Below, piece by piece: positions 38,440 through 46,860 of a DNA stretch of 64,000 bases (positions are counted from its first letter, which is position 1; every line of letters begins with the position of its first letter). This stretch comes from Pseudoalteromonas sp. T1lg88 (GTDB taxonomy: Bacteria; Pseudomonadota; Gammaproteobacteria; Enterobacterales; Alteromonadaceae): assembly GCF_002964765.1 (NCBI RefSeq), contig NZ_PQCF01000032.1:496001-560000 (forward strand), read 5' to 3'. The notes beneath the pieces were generated by a model. That model was not told where the DNA came from. It saw only the letters and a list, made by a program, of their open reading frames with translations, and did no database searches. The position numbers and the translations under genes are program-made.

Positions 38440-40605
38440 TTATTTCACTATCACCATTTCATTAAGCAGGTTATCGGCCTTATCGACATAGCGCATAACC
38501 CACAACATATAGCGGCTGTCGACATGAATCGAACGATTTAAGTTAGCGTCATAGTCCCAGTCGCCGATGATGCTCTCGCTCACACCGTCGAACAATAAAC
38601 CCACCAGCTCGGCATTACCGTTAAGCGTTGGCGAGCCAGAGTTACCACCTGTGGTATCTACTGTACTTAGGAAGTTAACCGGCACCGAACCCAGACTGGA
38701 CATCTCGTAGCTACCGTAGTTTTTGGCGGTAATTTGCTCCATTTGTGCTGCTGGCGCATCAAAAGGTGCCACACCCGTGTATTTCTCGGTGATCCCTTCA
38801 AGGGTAGTAAACGGCGTATAGGTCAAGGCGTCACGCGGGCTGTAGCCCTCAACCGAGCCATAGGTTACACGTAACGTGCTGTTGGCATCGGCATACACAG
38901 GCAGGCCTTGTTCCTGGTTGTAAGCAATAATCGCGGCCATATATTGTGGGCGAATTTTATTAAGCTCACCGGTTAGCGCCTTGTCTTCTAGCTCACGCTC
39001 ACGCATTTGCTCATAGGTGGCAACTGCCAGTTTAATAAAGGCATCATCGCTTTGTTTAAACTCGGTAACCGACTTATCCATCCAGGCCAAACGTACTTGC
39101 TCATCGTTAAGCTCGGTGTTTTTATACATGGCGGCCAGGGTCTTAGCCATTTTTTCCTTGCTGTAGCCCTTGTCTAAGCCAAGTGCCTTATCCAGAGATG
39201 CAACGCGTTGTTGCGGCTCTAGTTGGGCGTAAAGATCAACAAAGTGGGCCATTAGCGCCATATCTACCTCATCGTCATAGCGACGCGACAGGCTGGTCAT
39301 ACCGGCTTTGAAGCGGGTCATATCACGCTCTTGATAGCCGGGTTCACGCTGGGCATCAGGCAGCTGTTGCTCGTTAGCAAGACGGTACAAGCGGCTTGCC
39401 GTCGACATCATGGCGCTGCGGTTTAAATAACCCAGGATTAAATCCAGTTCGCTGCTGGCCTGTGACTTGGCAATCAAGCTATCAAGCTCTTTAAGCACAT
39501 GAGCGTATTGTTTTTTACGTGCTTTATCAGCATTGATCCAGCTTGCCAACTCGGTGGCCAGTTTATCTTTGCGCTCCTGCATATCGGTTTTTTGATACGA
39601 GTTAACCATGCCGCCGTAGTTTTTCGCATAGTTGGCCAGACTCGCCAGCGTGCTTTCATAGGCGATACGCGCTTTTGAGCCTTCTTCGGCGGTGGCCTTG
39701 ATGATATCCATGGACTGTTCACGGTAGGCCTTGGCTTTAGGGTACACCTCGGTAAATTGATGCTCTACCTCGGCATTGGTGCGATAGCGGTTGGTGCGAC
39801 CTGGGTAGCCGGTAACCATAACGAAGTCACCTTCTTTAACGCCTTTGGCGCTGACCTTTAGGAATGAATCCGAGCTAAAGGGCACATTCTCTTCACTGAA
39901 AGGCGCCGGCTTGCCGTCTTTACCTACATAGGCGCGGTAGAAAGAATAGTCGCCAGTGTGGCGTGGCCACATCCAGTTATCAATATCGCCGCCGTATTTA
40001 CCTATCCCCTGTGCCGGGTTGTAAACCAAACGTACGTCCTGGATTTCCAAAGACTTGATCAGGTAATACTCTAAACCGCCGTGGAAGCTATACACAGTAC
40101 AGCGGTAGCCACCGCCTTGCTCACACTCGGCAACCAAAGATTTTTGGGCTTGCTCAATGGCCTTGTAGCGCGCGTTTCCATCCATAGAGTCGTTGAGCTG
40201 GGCGTTAACCTTGTCGGTGACATTGGTTACTTCTTCGGTCACATAAACACGTGAGCCCGGAGAGGCCGGCAGCTCTTCGCCATAGGTTTTTGCCAGGAAG
40301 CCATTTTGCAGAATATTATTCTCCGGCGACGAATTGTACTGAATAGATCCGTAGGCGCAGTGGTGGTTAGTAACAACCAGGCCCTTAGGAGAGACAAAAG
40401 AAGCCGTACAGCCACCCAGGCTAATCACAGCGTTCATTGGGAATTCGGTCAGCTTAGAAATGTTTTTAGGGTCGATTTCCAGGCCTTTTTCCTTTAATAC
40501 CGACTCTAGCTGCGGTAATTGATGCGGCTGCCACATGCCTTCGTCGGCAAGGGCTGAGTTTATGGTCGTCGCTAAAATCGCGGCGCCAATAAGAGATAAA
40601 CGCAT
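38440..40605 (-). CDS. S46 family dipeptidyl-peptidase (DPP7/DPP11-like)
   Basis: This 721-residue exported serine peptidase has a signal peptide (residues 1-20, ends in NSALA). The chymotrypsin-like half has the catalytic histidine in VVTNHHCAYGSIQY (about residue 83), an Asp in GGDIDNWMWPRHTGD and the nucleophile in TTGGNSGSPTLNG (about residue 655). A large alpha-helical lid lies between the two halves, as known for the family. These periplasmic enzymes release dipeptides from the N-terminus of oligopeptides. The choice between DPP7 (hydrophobic) and DPP11 (acidic) specificity was not resolved. Confidence 0.93.
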   Translation of the reverse strand: MRLSLIGAAILATTINSALADEGMWQPHQLPQLESVLKEKGLEIDPKNISKLTEFPMNAVISLGGCTASFVSPKGLVVTNHHCAYGSIQYNSSPENNILQNGFLAKTYGEELPASPGSRVYVTEEVTNVTDKVNAQLNDSMDGNARYKAIEQAQKSLVAECEQGGGYRCTVYSFHGGLEYYLIKSLEIQDVRLVYNPAQGIGKYGGDIDNWMWPRHTGDYSFYRAYVGKDGKPAPFSEENVPFSSDSFLKVSAKGVKEGDFVMVTGYPGRTNRYRTNAEVEHQFTEVYPKAKAYREQSMDIIKATAEEGSKARIAYESTLASLANYAKNYGGMVNSYQKTDMQERKDKLATELASWINADKARKKQYAHVLKELDSLIAKSQASSELDLILGYLNRSAMMSTASRLYRLANEQQLPDAQREPGYQERDMTRFKAGMTSLSRRYDDEVDMALMAHFVDLYAQLEPQQRVASLDKALGLDKGYSKEKMAKTLAAMYKNTELNDEQVRLAWMDKSVTEFKQSDDAFIKLAVATYEQMRERELEDKALTGELNKIRPQYMAAIIAYNQEQGLPVYADANSTLRVTYGSVEGYSPRDALTYTPFTTLEGITEKYTGVAPFDAPAAQMEQITAKNYGSYEMSSLGSVPVNFLSTVDTTGGNSGSPTLNGNAELVGLLFDGVSESIIGDWDYDANLNRSIHVDSRYMLWVMRYVDKADNLLNEMVIVK

Positions 40606-40724
40606 AGTTTCATCCTAGTTGTTATATTTTCGCGACGCAGTGTCGCGCAGCAAAGGGTTAGGTGCAACTTTTTACGTTTACAAAATGTTTCCAACCATCA
40701 GAGCGGTCCGAGCAACAAGAAGGT

Positions 40725-40744
40725 GGCGCAGTCGAGACTGCGCC
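40725..40744 (-). terminator. Hairpin after asnB
   Basis: A perfect GGCGCAGT-CGAG-ACTGCGCC hairpin lies 10 bases beyond the asnB stop without a T-run. It may stabilise the 3' end or act with Rho. Confidence 0.55.
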
Positions 40745-40753
40745 GGGTAGGTG

Positions 40754-42439
40754 TTATTCCTTGAGTGCAGCCTCGGCTGTGTAGGCGGCTTGGTGCGTAT
40801 TGGCGGCGCGCCCGGATGGGTCAGCATTGGTTTGAAATGACGCATCCCAGGCCAGCGCTTGCGGGGTAGAGCAGGCCACCGATTTACCGTGAGGCACACA
40901 CAAGGTCGCAACGCCGCCGGGGAAGTGTTGCTCGAAGATATTGCGATAAAAATACGCCTCTTTGCTATCCGGGGTATTGAGCGGAAATTTAAAGTGGGCG
41001 TTTTGCATATCCCGGTCCGATACCTGCTCTTCGACGTAGGCTTTAAGTGAGTCTATCCAGTTATAGCCAACGCCATCGGAGAACTGCTCTTTTTGTCGCC
41101 ATAAGACCTCGTCCGGCAGATAGCCATCGAAAGCTTCACGAATAATGTGCTTTTCGATGCGCCCGTCCTTACACATTTTTGCCTCTGGATTAATGCGCAT
41201 GGCGATATCGATAAATTCCTTATCTAAAAACGGCACTCGCGCCTCGACGCCCCAGGCTGCCATGGATTTATTGGCGCGCAGGCAATCGAACATATGCAGC
41301 TTGGCCACCTTGCGGTTTAATTCGTCATGGAATTCCTCGGCATTGGGCGCCTTATGGAAATACAGATAGCCGCCAAAGAGTTCATCGGCGCCTTCGCCGG
41401 AGAGCACCATTTTAATGCCCATGGCCTTAATATGACGAGCCATCAGGTACATGGGGGTAGAGGCGCGCACCGTGGTGACATCATAGGTCTCCAGATGGTA
41501 GATGACCTCTTTAATGGCGTCTATCCCTTGCTGCACGGTAAAGTGAATAGGGTGGTGAATGGTGCCGATATGCTCGGCAACCTTAGCGGCGGCGGCCAAG
41601 TCCGGCGAGCCTTCAAGGCCAATGGAAAAGGAGTGCAACTTTGGCCACCAGGCATCGCTGGCATCGTTATCCTCGATGCGCTTGGCGGCATATTTTTGGG
41701 TAATGGCGGAGATAAGCGAAGAGTCCAGGCCCCCTGACAATAAAACCCCATAGGGCACATCGCACATCAGCTGGCGTTTTACCGCAGCCTCCAGGGCATG
41801 TTTAAGGGTTTCCGGCTCGGCATCATTGTCTTTAACCGCGGAATATTCTTGCCAGTCTCTGTGATAATAGCGCTGGTATTCGCCCACCTCGCTATCAAGG
41901 AAATGACCGGGAGGGAACTCCTCAATGTGGTTACATATTGGCGTCAGCGCCTTGAGCTCACTGGCCACATAGAAATTGCCATGTTCGTCGCGGCCGGTAT
42001 AAAGGGGGATAATGCCAATGTGGTCGCGGCCAATCAGGTATTTATCCTTTTCTTCATCGTACAGGCAAAAGGCAAAAATACCGTTGAGCTCGTCGAGAAA
42101 GGCACTGCCTTTTTCTTCATACAGGGCGAGGATCACCTCACAATCGCTCTGGGTTTGAAATTCGTAGTCTATGGTCAGGGCATCGGCGAGTTGCTGATGG
42201 TTGTAGATTTCACCATTGACCGCCAACACATGGTTGCCGGCTTTATTAAACAGCGGCTGAGCGCCGCTTTGTACGCCGACGATGGCCAGACGCTCATGCA
42301 CTAAAATGGCCTTATCGCCGGTATAAACGCCGGACCAGTCCGGGCCGCGGTGGCGCAACAGTTTCGACATGTCTATGGCTTGCTCGCGCAATTGCGCAAT
42401 ACTGGACTTGATATCGAGCACCGCAAAAATTGAACACAT
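40754..42439 (-). CDS. asnB: Asparagine synthetase B (glutamine-hydrolysing)
   Basis: AsnB (561 residues; E. coli 554) makes asparagine from aspartate, glutamine and ATP. The start at 42439 places the obligatory nucleophile right after the initiator (MCSIFAV), with GAGGAAA 7 bases upstream; an in-frame start five codons earlier would bury it. The N-terminal glutaminase domain shows LRHRGPDWSGVY and NGEIYNHQQL. The synthetase domain shows the PP-loop LLSGGLDSSLIS, then LSGEGADELFGGYLYF. It is a single-gene unit. Confidence 0.97.
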   Translation of the reverse strand: MCSIFAVLDIKSSIAQLREQAIDMSKLLRHRGPDWSGVYTGDKAILVHERLAIVGVQSGAQPLFNKAGNHVLAVNGEIYNHQQLADALTIDYEFQTQSDCEVILALYEEKGSAFLDELNGIFAFCLYDEEKDKYLIGRDHIGIIPLYTGRDEHGNFYVASELKALTPICNHIEEFPPGHFLDSEVGEYQRYYHRDWQEYSAVKDNDAEPETLKHALEAAVKRQLMCDVPYGVLLSGGLDSSLISAITQKYAAKRIEDNDASDAWWPKLHSFSIGLEGSPDLAAAAKVAEHIGTIHHPIHFTVQQGIDAIKEVIYHLETYDVTTVRASTPMYLMARHIKAMGIKMVLSGEGADELFGGYLYFHKAPNAEEFHDELNRKVAKLHMFDCLRANKSMAAWGVEARVPFLDKEFIDIAMRINPEAKMCKDGRIEKHIIREAFDGYLPDEVLWRQKEQFSDGVGYNWIDSLKAYVEEQVSDRDMQNAHFKFPLNTPDSKEAYFYRNIFEQHFPGGVATLCVPHGKSVACSTPQALAWDASFQTNADPSGRAANTHQAAYTAEAALKE

Positions 42440-42990
42440 ATTTGTTTTCCTCATTCCTATCTCGAGCTTTTGTTGTAGCAGAAAAAATATGCCAAGTCAC
42501 ATGCTTGGCTAGGTTGTTTTTGAATTTTTTATGCGCCAATTTAGTGCGCGATTTCACCCTTATGCACTAAGGTGGGTTTTGGGCGGTCAATCTCCGAGCT
42601 GCTATCGCAATTTTATGGCAAAAGCGGTCTTATTACGTGCCGTACTCTTTATGCCCACTAGGCTGGTGGAGGTTTGCTTGCACCAAACAAGCGCGGACTC
42701 TAGACGGGAGTATTATGGTTTTATTTAACTGGTTATTGGCGGGAGTAAGTAGATTGCCACGGTAGCAAGGGAATCTATTGTTCTATTGCTTCATCACCTT
42801 TGCATTGTACGAAGGAGCCAATTAATTTACTGTATGATTCATAGATATTTTTTATTCTTATTAGTGCGATAATAGATGGATAGTTTCCTTCCTACCTTGC
42901 AAGGAGACGCACTTTGTAAGGTCTTGCTAATGAGCTGTTTTGCATCCAAGCACTGTATCTTCGTGATCTTTTATAAGGAACAAATAATAA
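42440..42990. other. 551-base intergenic region between asnB and the ATPase gene
   Basis: No convincing gene is present. On the asnB side are two inverted repeats, GCCAAG-TCACAT-GCTTGGC (42491-42509) and TTAGTGC / GCACTAA (42541-42547 and 42564-42570), which could form leader hairpins. The right half becomes AT-rich like the accessory genes that follow. No attC-like or tRNA boundary is visible here, so the left edge of the accessory segment is not defined. Confidence 0.55.
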
Positions 42991-44703
42991 ATGAAAGTGT
43001 TTTATCAGAAAGGCAGCAATTGGCGCGCAACCCCGGCGAAGCTACCATCTGAAGATACCATGCTTTCTCTATCATTCAACAATTGGGATGACTATGGGAT
43101 AAGCACTACCCTCAATGCTGCCTTATACGTTGATGGTAAGAATTTTTTTGAATTTGGCCTTAAGTTGTTAATCGAAAATGACAATTACTCACCAAAGAAG
43201 CTAAACGAGCTATGTGATAAGGGGTGGGATGGCTTTTTTCCTATTCCAGAACTTAATTATGTATCGGTCCCAAGTGATATTGATTTTTATAACTCTCTAA
43301 TCGCGAAGATTGGAATAGATGAAGCTAAAGATGTTCTTAGTCTTATAAGAGACGCTGGCTATTTTAAGAATATCTTACAAGATCAAAAAGCTCTCAAATT
43401 GATTGAGCATGATGATTTTTCCACATCACCTCTCAGAGAAGCTGGGGCAAGGAAAGCTTATGAAGACGGCTGGAAGCTGTTTAATGAAGAGGTGTCAAGC
43501 ATTAAGGACTTCACGCTTAATACTATAAGAAGGGATGATTTGATCGAGCCAATTCGCTTCAAGTTCAATTCCGACTTACTTCCTTACGACATTAATGTTC
43601 TTATTGGTGAAAATGGCATAGGGAAATCTTATACATTAAAGTCCTTAGTAGAATACTGGTTAGGTGTAGATCGAGGAAGTAAGGTTGCACTTGATAAAAT
43701 ACAGCACGAACCATTTGATCACTATCCAAATATTTCTAAATTGATTCTGATATCGTATAGCCCGTTTGAAGAATTCACAATTGATTTATCCAAGACCAAT
43801 TTGAAGGATAAAGATGCTTATAGGTACTTTGGTTTTCGTAGGATCATTGAGGATCTTGATGGAAATCAGAGAGTAGGTATTAGTAGAAATCTACCAGCAA
43901 GCGATTCTGTATCGTCAATATTGAAGTCGCTACATGATGATTTGAAGTTTGGCTCGCTGCCTAATTGGACATATAAATTCGAAACCATATTGTCTGTCTT
44001 GATGTCAGCTATTGAATTTGACTTTATTGCATTTGAAATAGTTGAAGATTTTGATTTGTTTAATCAGACTCCAGATTTCTCTGGGTTTTTAGTTGGTGAA
44101 GACAAGAAATATCTTAAAATTGATGATCATGTGATTCAAAAAATAGATGAGTGGAATATTGAATTAAAAGATTGTATTAAGTTTGAATCTGGCGCTGTTT
44201 TCATTAAAGGGAATAAGGCAATTGAAATCAGCTCTGGGCAAAGACTGTTCTGCTATATTGTGGTGAATGTGGTCGGACAAATAAGGAAAGACAGTTTAGT
44301 CGTCATTGATGAGCCTGAACTTTTCTTACATCCCGCACTTGAAATAAAGTTTATTGATTTGCTTAAAAAGGTTCTGAAAGCTTTTACATCTAAAGCGATT
44401 TTGGCCACTCACTCTTTGGCTATCACAAGGGAAGTTCCGGCTAAATGTGTGCACGTTTACCGAAAACAGAATGATACAATCGAAGTAGAATACCCACCAT
44501 TTGAAACATTTGGTGGAGATATGCAGAGAATCTCATCATATGTCTTTGGTGATAACTCCATTACAAAGCCGTTCGATAATTGGATAGAAGAGCAGCTGGC
44601 AATCTATGACGATCCTCAGGATATTATTGACAGACTTGGGGAAGAGCTAAATGAGGAAATATTGATAAAGCTGCTTAATTCAAGGAAGTCCAATGGTATC
44701 TAA
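42991..44703 (+). CDS. SMC/ABC-type ATPase of a Septu-like (PtuA) defence pair
   Basis: This 570-residue protein is an OLD/SMC-like ATPase. Walker A is GENGIGKS (206-213), the ABC signature position reads EISSGQR (412-418), Walker B is VVIDEPELFLHP (437-448) and the switch histidine is LATHS (471-475). The first ~190 residues are a separate module with SFNNWDDYG (28-36) and no recognised family. PtuA-type ATPases paired with HNH proteins form the Septu anti-phage system, and the gene is followed by such a partner with an 11-base overlap. The sequence is visibly AT-richer than its neighbours, with different codon use, pointing to horizontal acquisition. The ATPase fold is confident. The Septu assignment is inference from architecture; other two-gene ATPase-nuclease defence systems remain possible. 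Confidence 0.8.
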   Translation: MKVFYQKGSNWRATPAKLPSEDTMLSLSFNNWDDYGISTTLNAALYVDGKNFFEFGLKLLIENDNYSPKKLNELCDKGWDGFFPIPELNYVSVPSDIDFYNSLIAKIGIDEAKDVLSLIRDAGYFKNILQDQKALKLIEHDDFSTSPLREAGARKAYEDGWKLFNEEVSSIKDFTLNTIRRDDLIEPIRFKFNSDLLPYDINVLIGENGIGKSYTLKSLVEYWLGVDRGSKVALDKIQHEPFDHYPNISKLILISYSPFEEFTIDLSKTNLKDKDAYRYFGFRRIIEDLDGNQRVGISRNLPASDSVSSILKSLHDDLKFGSLPNWTYKFETILSVLMSAIEFDFIAFEIVEDFDLFNQTPDFSGFLVGEDKKYLKIDDHVIQKIDEWNIELKDCIKFESGAVFIKGNKAIEISSGQRLFCYIVVNVVGQIRKDSLVVIDEPELFLHPALEIKFIDLLKKVLKAFTSKAILATHSLAITREVPAKCVHVYRKQNDTIEVEYPPFETFGGDMQRISSYVFGDNSITKPFDNWIEEQLAIYDDPQDIIDRLGEELNEEILIKLLNSRKSNGI

Positions 44704-45553
44704 AATACGACTTCCCGAAGAAGACTCTCTCAAGATTTTGAGAGAGGTAATAAATGAAAGGCAAAAATATAAACCATTTTACGATCGAATTACGACTGAC
44801 CTTATAAAACAAGCAGAAATGTTCATAGAGCATAACGGAAGCCCGTTAATGCTTGCTCCACTTGACTTGAATAACTATACAGATTCCGAAGAAGAGGCTA
44901 ATAAGCGAAAGAAGTCTTTGATTGGCCTATACACACCAAAGGCTGAAAAGTTACCTTTCCTGCAACTGGAGGCTATGAGAAAGCATAATGGACTAGTTGT
45001 TTGTCCTAGCTGTGGAGAGCCTGGAAGACCGAGAACGCTAGACCACTATCTTCCTAAAGATATATTTCCTGAACTGTCAGTTTTGTTGCTGAATTTGACG
45101 CCAATGTGTGATTGGTGTCAAGGTGAGAAACTCACAGACTATGTCACTGAGGATGGTCAAAAGAGGTACATTCACCCATATTTTGATGACGTAAACCGAC
45201 CCTTGTTTTCGATAACATTTACACCTCCATTTGCCACACCTTCAATAGATATAGCTGTTAAGGAAGAAATACCAGAAGGGCTAAGTTTATTAGTAAAGTC
45301 TCACTTGGAGGGAGTTGATTTTCTTACTCGTTTCAAAGAGTACTTTAAGACAAGGTATATAAGTATTTTACGGAGAGCTCAAAACTGTCGACAAGCTGAA
45401 ACAAAAGGCTTACGGGATGTTTTAGCTCTATTTCTGGAAATGGAACAAGAAAAAGCTATTAATTCATGGGATGCTGTATTATACAGGTCTATTCTAGAGA
45501 ATGATGAGTTAATGGGATACCTAGAAAATGGCCCATTGCCTGATAATTTATAG
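44693..45553 (+). CDS. HNH endonuclease-like partner (PtuB-like)
   Basis: This 286-residue protein has an HNH/zinc-knuckle core: CPSC (104-107), then the DHYLPK stretch with Asp117-His118, Asn134 in LLLNLTPMC, and a second pair CDWC (139-142). This CxxC-DH-N-CxxC layout is that of PtuB-type HNH proteins, the proposed nuclease effector of Septu. It starts inside the ATPase gene (11-base overlap), so the products are probably made in fixed ratio. Composition is AT-rich like its partner. Regions outside residues 95-150 are not recognised. An attC-like hairpin begins 17 bases after the stop. Confidence 0.8.
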   Translation: MVSKIRLPEEDSLKILREVINERQKYKPFYDRITTDLIKQAEMFIEHNGSPLMLAPLDLNNYTDSEEEANKRKKSLIGLYTPKAEKLPFLQLEAMRKHNGLVVCPSCGEPGRPRTLDHYLPKDIFPELSVLLLNLTPMCDWCQGEKLTDYVTEDGQKRYIHPYFDDVNRPLFSITFTPPFATPSIDIAVKEEIPEGLSLLVKSHLEGVDFLTRFKEYFKTRYISILRRAQNCRQAETKGLRDVLALFLEMEQEKAINSWDAVLYRSILENDELMGYLENGPLPDNL

Positions 45554-45569
45554 AGTACGCCACAGCAAT

Positions 45570-45641
45570 GCATAACAAAGCGCTCCACTCGGATAAATTA
45601 TTCGCTTCGCTCTTAATTTACCGGTGAGCGCGGCGTTATCC
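45570..45641 (+). other. Integron attC-like recombination site
   Basis: The left arm (45572-45600) begins ATAACAAAGCGCTC and ends TAAATTA. The right arm (45614-45639) begins TAATTTA and ends GAGCGCGGCGTTAT. The outer boxes ATAAC/GTTAT, the inner boxes GCGCTC/GAGCGC and TAAATTA/TAATTTA pair perfectly. They are separated by unpaired spacers of three (AAA opposite GGC) and of eight against five bases, with a 13-base loop. Paired outer and inner boxes with a spacer and extra bases on one arm are the layout of an attC site. The 3' box GTTATCC deviates from GTTRRRY in two positions. Confidence 0.68.
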
Positions 45642-45658
45642 CTATAAAAAGAGGCTCC

Positions 45659-46180
45659 ATGTTCCTAAAGATATCGAGTGATATACATCTTGACCATTTA
45701 AGTTTTGCAGATGCGCCAGCGCTGTATGAGGCGGTTGAGCTAAGTAGAGCAAACCTCTCTCAATATATGGCGTGGGAAAAAAGCGTCCTGGATAGTGCCG
45801 GTGCGAGGGCTTATATAGAAAGCCGCTTAAATAGTGGTTTAGATGGGGCGCAGTGGCTCTCGATTCAGTTTCACAACCAATTCAGTGGTGTCTTTGGTGT
45901 TAAATATATTGACCCTGATAAGGGGGTTTGTGAACTCGGTTACTGGCTTGCCGACAACGCCCGAGGCAATAGGGTGGTTGGGCAAATCTTAGCGGTGATA
46001 ATCCCCTACTTAGCGACTGAGCTGGGTGTGCGAACCATTGAATTCCAGTGTTTAGAAAACAATTTTGCCAGCATTAAAATAGTTGAACGTGCTGGGGCAA
46101 GGCTTTTAAGGAAAGTGCCAAATACATTGGACATCCCAAATAAAGAACAAGCAATCGGCATCTATTCGCTGCACGTATAG
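45659..46180 (+). CDS. GNAT N-acetyltransferase, RimJ/RimL-like
   Basis: This 173-residue acetyltransferase is related to those that modify ribosomal-protein N-termini or small molecules. The acetyl-CoA loop is seen in GYWLADNARGNRVVGQIL (about residues 100-117), and the C-terminal strand-helix in IEFQCLENNFASIKIVERAGA. The ATG follows AGAGG closely and lies only 18 bases after the attC-like site. That short leader is characteristic of integron gene cassettes, where GNAT genes are common cargo. Substrate unknown. Confidence 0.88.
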   Translation: MFLKISSDIHLDHLSFADAPALYEAVELSRANLSQYMAWEKSVLDSAGARAYIESRLNSGLDGAQWLSIQFHNQFSGVFGVKYIDPDKGVCELGYWLADNARGNRVVGQILAVIIPYLATELGVRTIEFQCLENNFASIKIVERAGARLLRKVPNTLDIPNKEQAIGIYSLHV

Positions 46181-46189
46181 ACGCTGCTT
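46179..46189. repeat. 11-bp direct repeat, left copy
   Basis: AGACGCTGCTT begins at the GNAT stop codon and is repeated exactly at 46850-46860, so the copies bracket the DUF1566 gene in a 671-base unit. Confidence 0.6.
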
Positions 46190-46204
46190 ACCACGGCGTT
46201 AAGC
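46186..46204 (+). other. Collapsed attC-like remnant
   Basis: GCTTA-CCACGGCGT-TAAGC: the 3' end reads CGGCGTTAAGC, with a perfect GTTRRRY core (46198-46204) like the attC-like site upstream (CGGCGTTATCC). The opposing box GCTTACC lies only a few bases away, as if the middle of an attC hairpin had been deleted. Confidence 0.4.
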
Positions 46205-46268
46205 CTGAATTGGCTGCGGCAATGTTTAATTAGATAGAGAATAAAGAACGTTGTGCTGGACTAACTAA

Positions 46269-46829
46269 ATGCAGAGACACATGAAACTTAAATTAATCGC
46301 AGTAATAGCACTTGTATTGAGTACTGCAGCCAGTGGCTCCAACAAGTGCGCTTCTCTCGCAAATAGCTGTATTGATGTCTTCGATACGGGCAGTGGAAAA
46401 TTGTTTACTAACTCACCATCAGTGGCTTACCTTGACGGTATTGGAGGAAGTCCAACACATCCAACACACCCAACTTGGACTGTGGATGGAACGCGGGGAC
46501 CATCCGGCACTTTCTACCTATTCAACTGGAGCAATGCAAAGGCACTGTGTAATACCTATAATTCCCAAAGTCTCGGAGGGCGAACCAACTGGCGATTACC
46601 AACACGAGAAGAGTTAATGGGTTTATATGACAGTTACGGTAATATGTTTAGTGCACGGGGTTGGCCAACCGATGGCACTTACTGGTCGGTGACAGCCGAT
46701 GATGCTTACTATTACGACGTGGATCTCGGTTATGGCTATGTGAGCACCAGTGAACCGAACAGCACGAGCGACAACCCCCACTTATTCCCGAGCTATACTA
46801 CCTACGCTTCCTGCGTTTCAAACCCTTAG
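46269..46829 (+). CDS. Secreted DUF1566 domain protein
   Basis: This protein of up to 186 residues has a signal peptide (hydrophobic core LKLIAVIALVLSTAASG). Either ATG 46269 or the ATG four codons on (46281) may be used. The DUF1566 (Lcl C-terminal) core is seen in NWRLPTREELMGLYDSYGNM and GWPTDGTYWSVTAD, the adhesin/formylglycine-like fold common in exported proteins. The molecular role is unknown. It lies between the collapsed attC-like remnant and the second copy of an 11-bp direct repeat, consistent with a cassette-like unit. Confidence 0.78.
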   Translation: MQRHMKLKLIAVIALVLSTAASGSNKCASLANSCIDVFDTGSGKLFTNSPSVAYLDGIGGSPTHPTHPTWTVDGTRGPSGTFYLFNWSNAKALCNTYNSQSLGGRTNWRLPTREELMGLYDSYGNMFSARGWPTDGTYWSVTADDAYYYDVDLGYGYVSTSEPNSTSDNPHLFPSYTTYASCVSNP

Positions 46830-46849
46830 CATTGAGTGTGTTAGACAAG

Positions 46850-46860
46850 AGACGCTGCTT
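46850..46860. repeat. 11-bp direct repeat, right copy
   Basis: AGACGCTGCTT, identical to 46179-46189. It marks the right edge of the accessory segment and touches the stop codon of the DUF2061 gene. Confidence 0.6.

Noticed and set aside
42485..42512. Possible sigma-54 promoter for asnB (TGGCATATTTTTTCTGCT on the minus strand)
   Set aside because: The GG-to-GC distance is 12 bases, not the required 10.
42531..42728. 65-codon open frame between asnB and the ATPase
   Set aside because: No ribosome-binding site, no family similarity and odd composition; treated as non-coding.
42991..45553. ATPase/HNH pair as effectors of a retron
   Set aside because: No reverse transcriptase gene or msr/msd-like structured region is found upstream in the 551-base gap or nearby.
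46826..46846. GTTAGAC after the DUF1566 gene as a further attC core
   Set aside because: It fits GTTRRRY, but no opposing box or hairpin is present, so it is probably chance.
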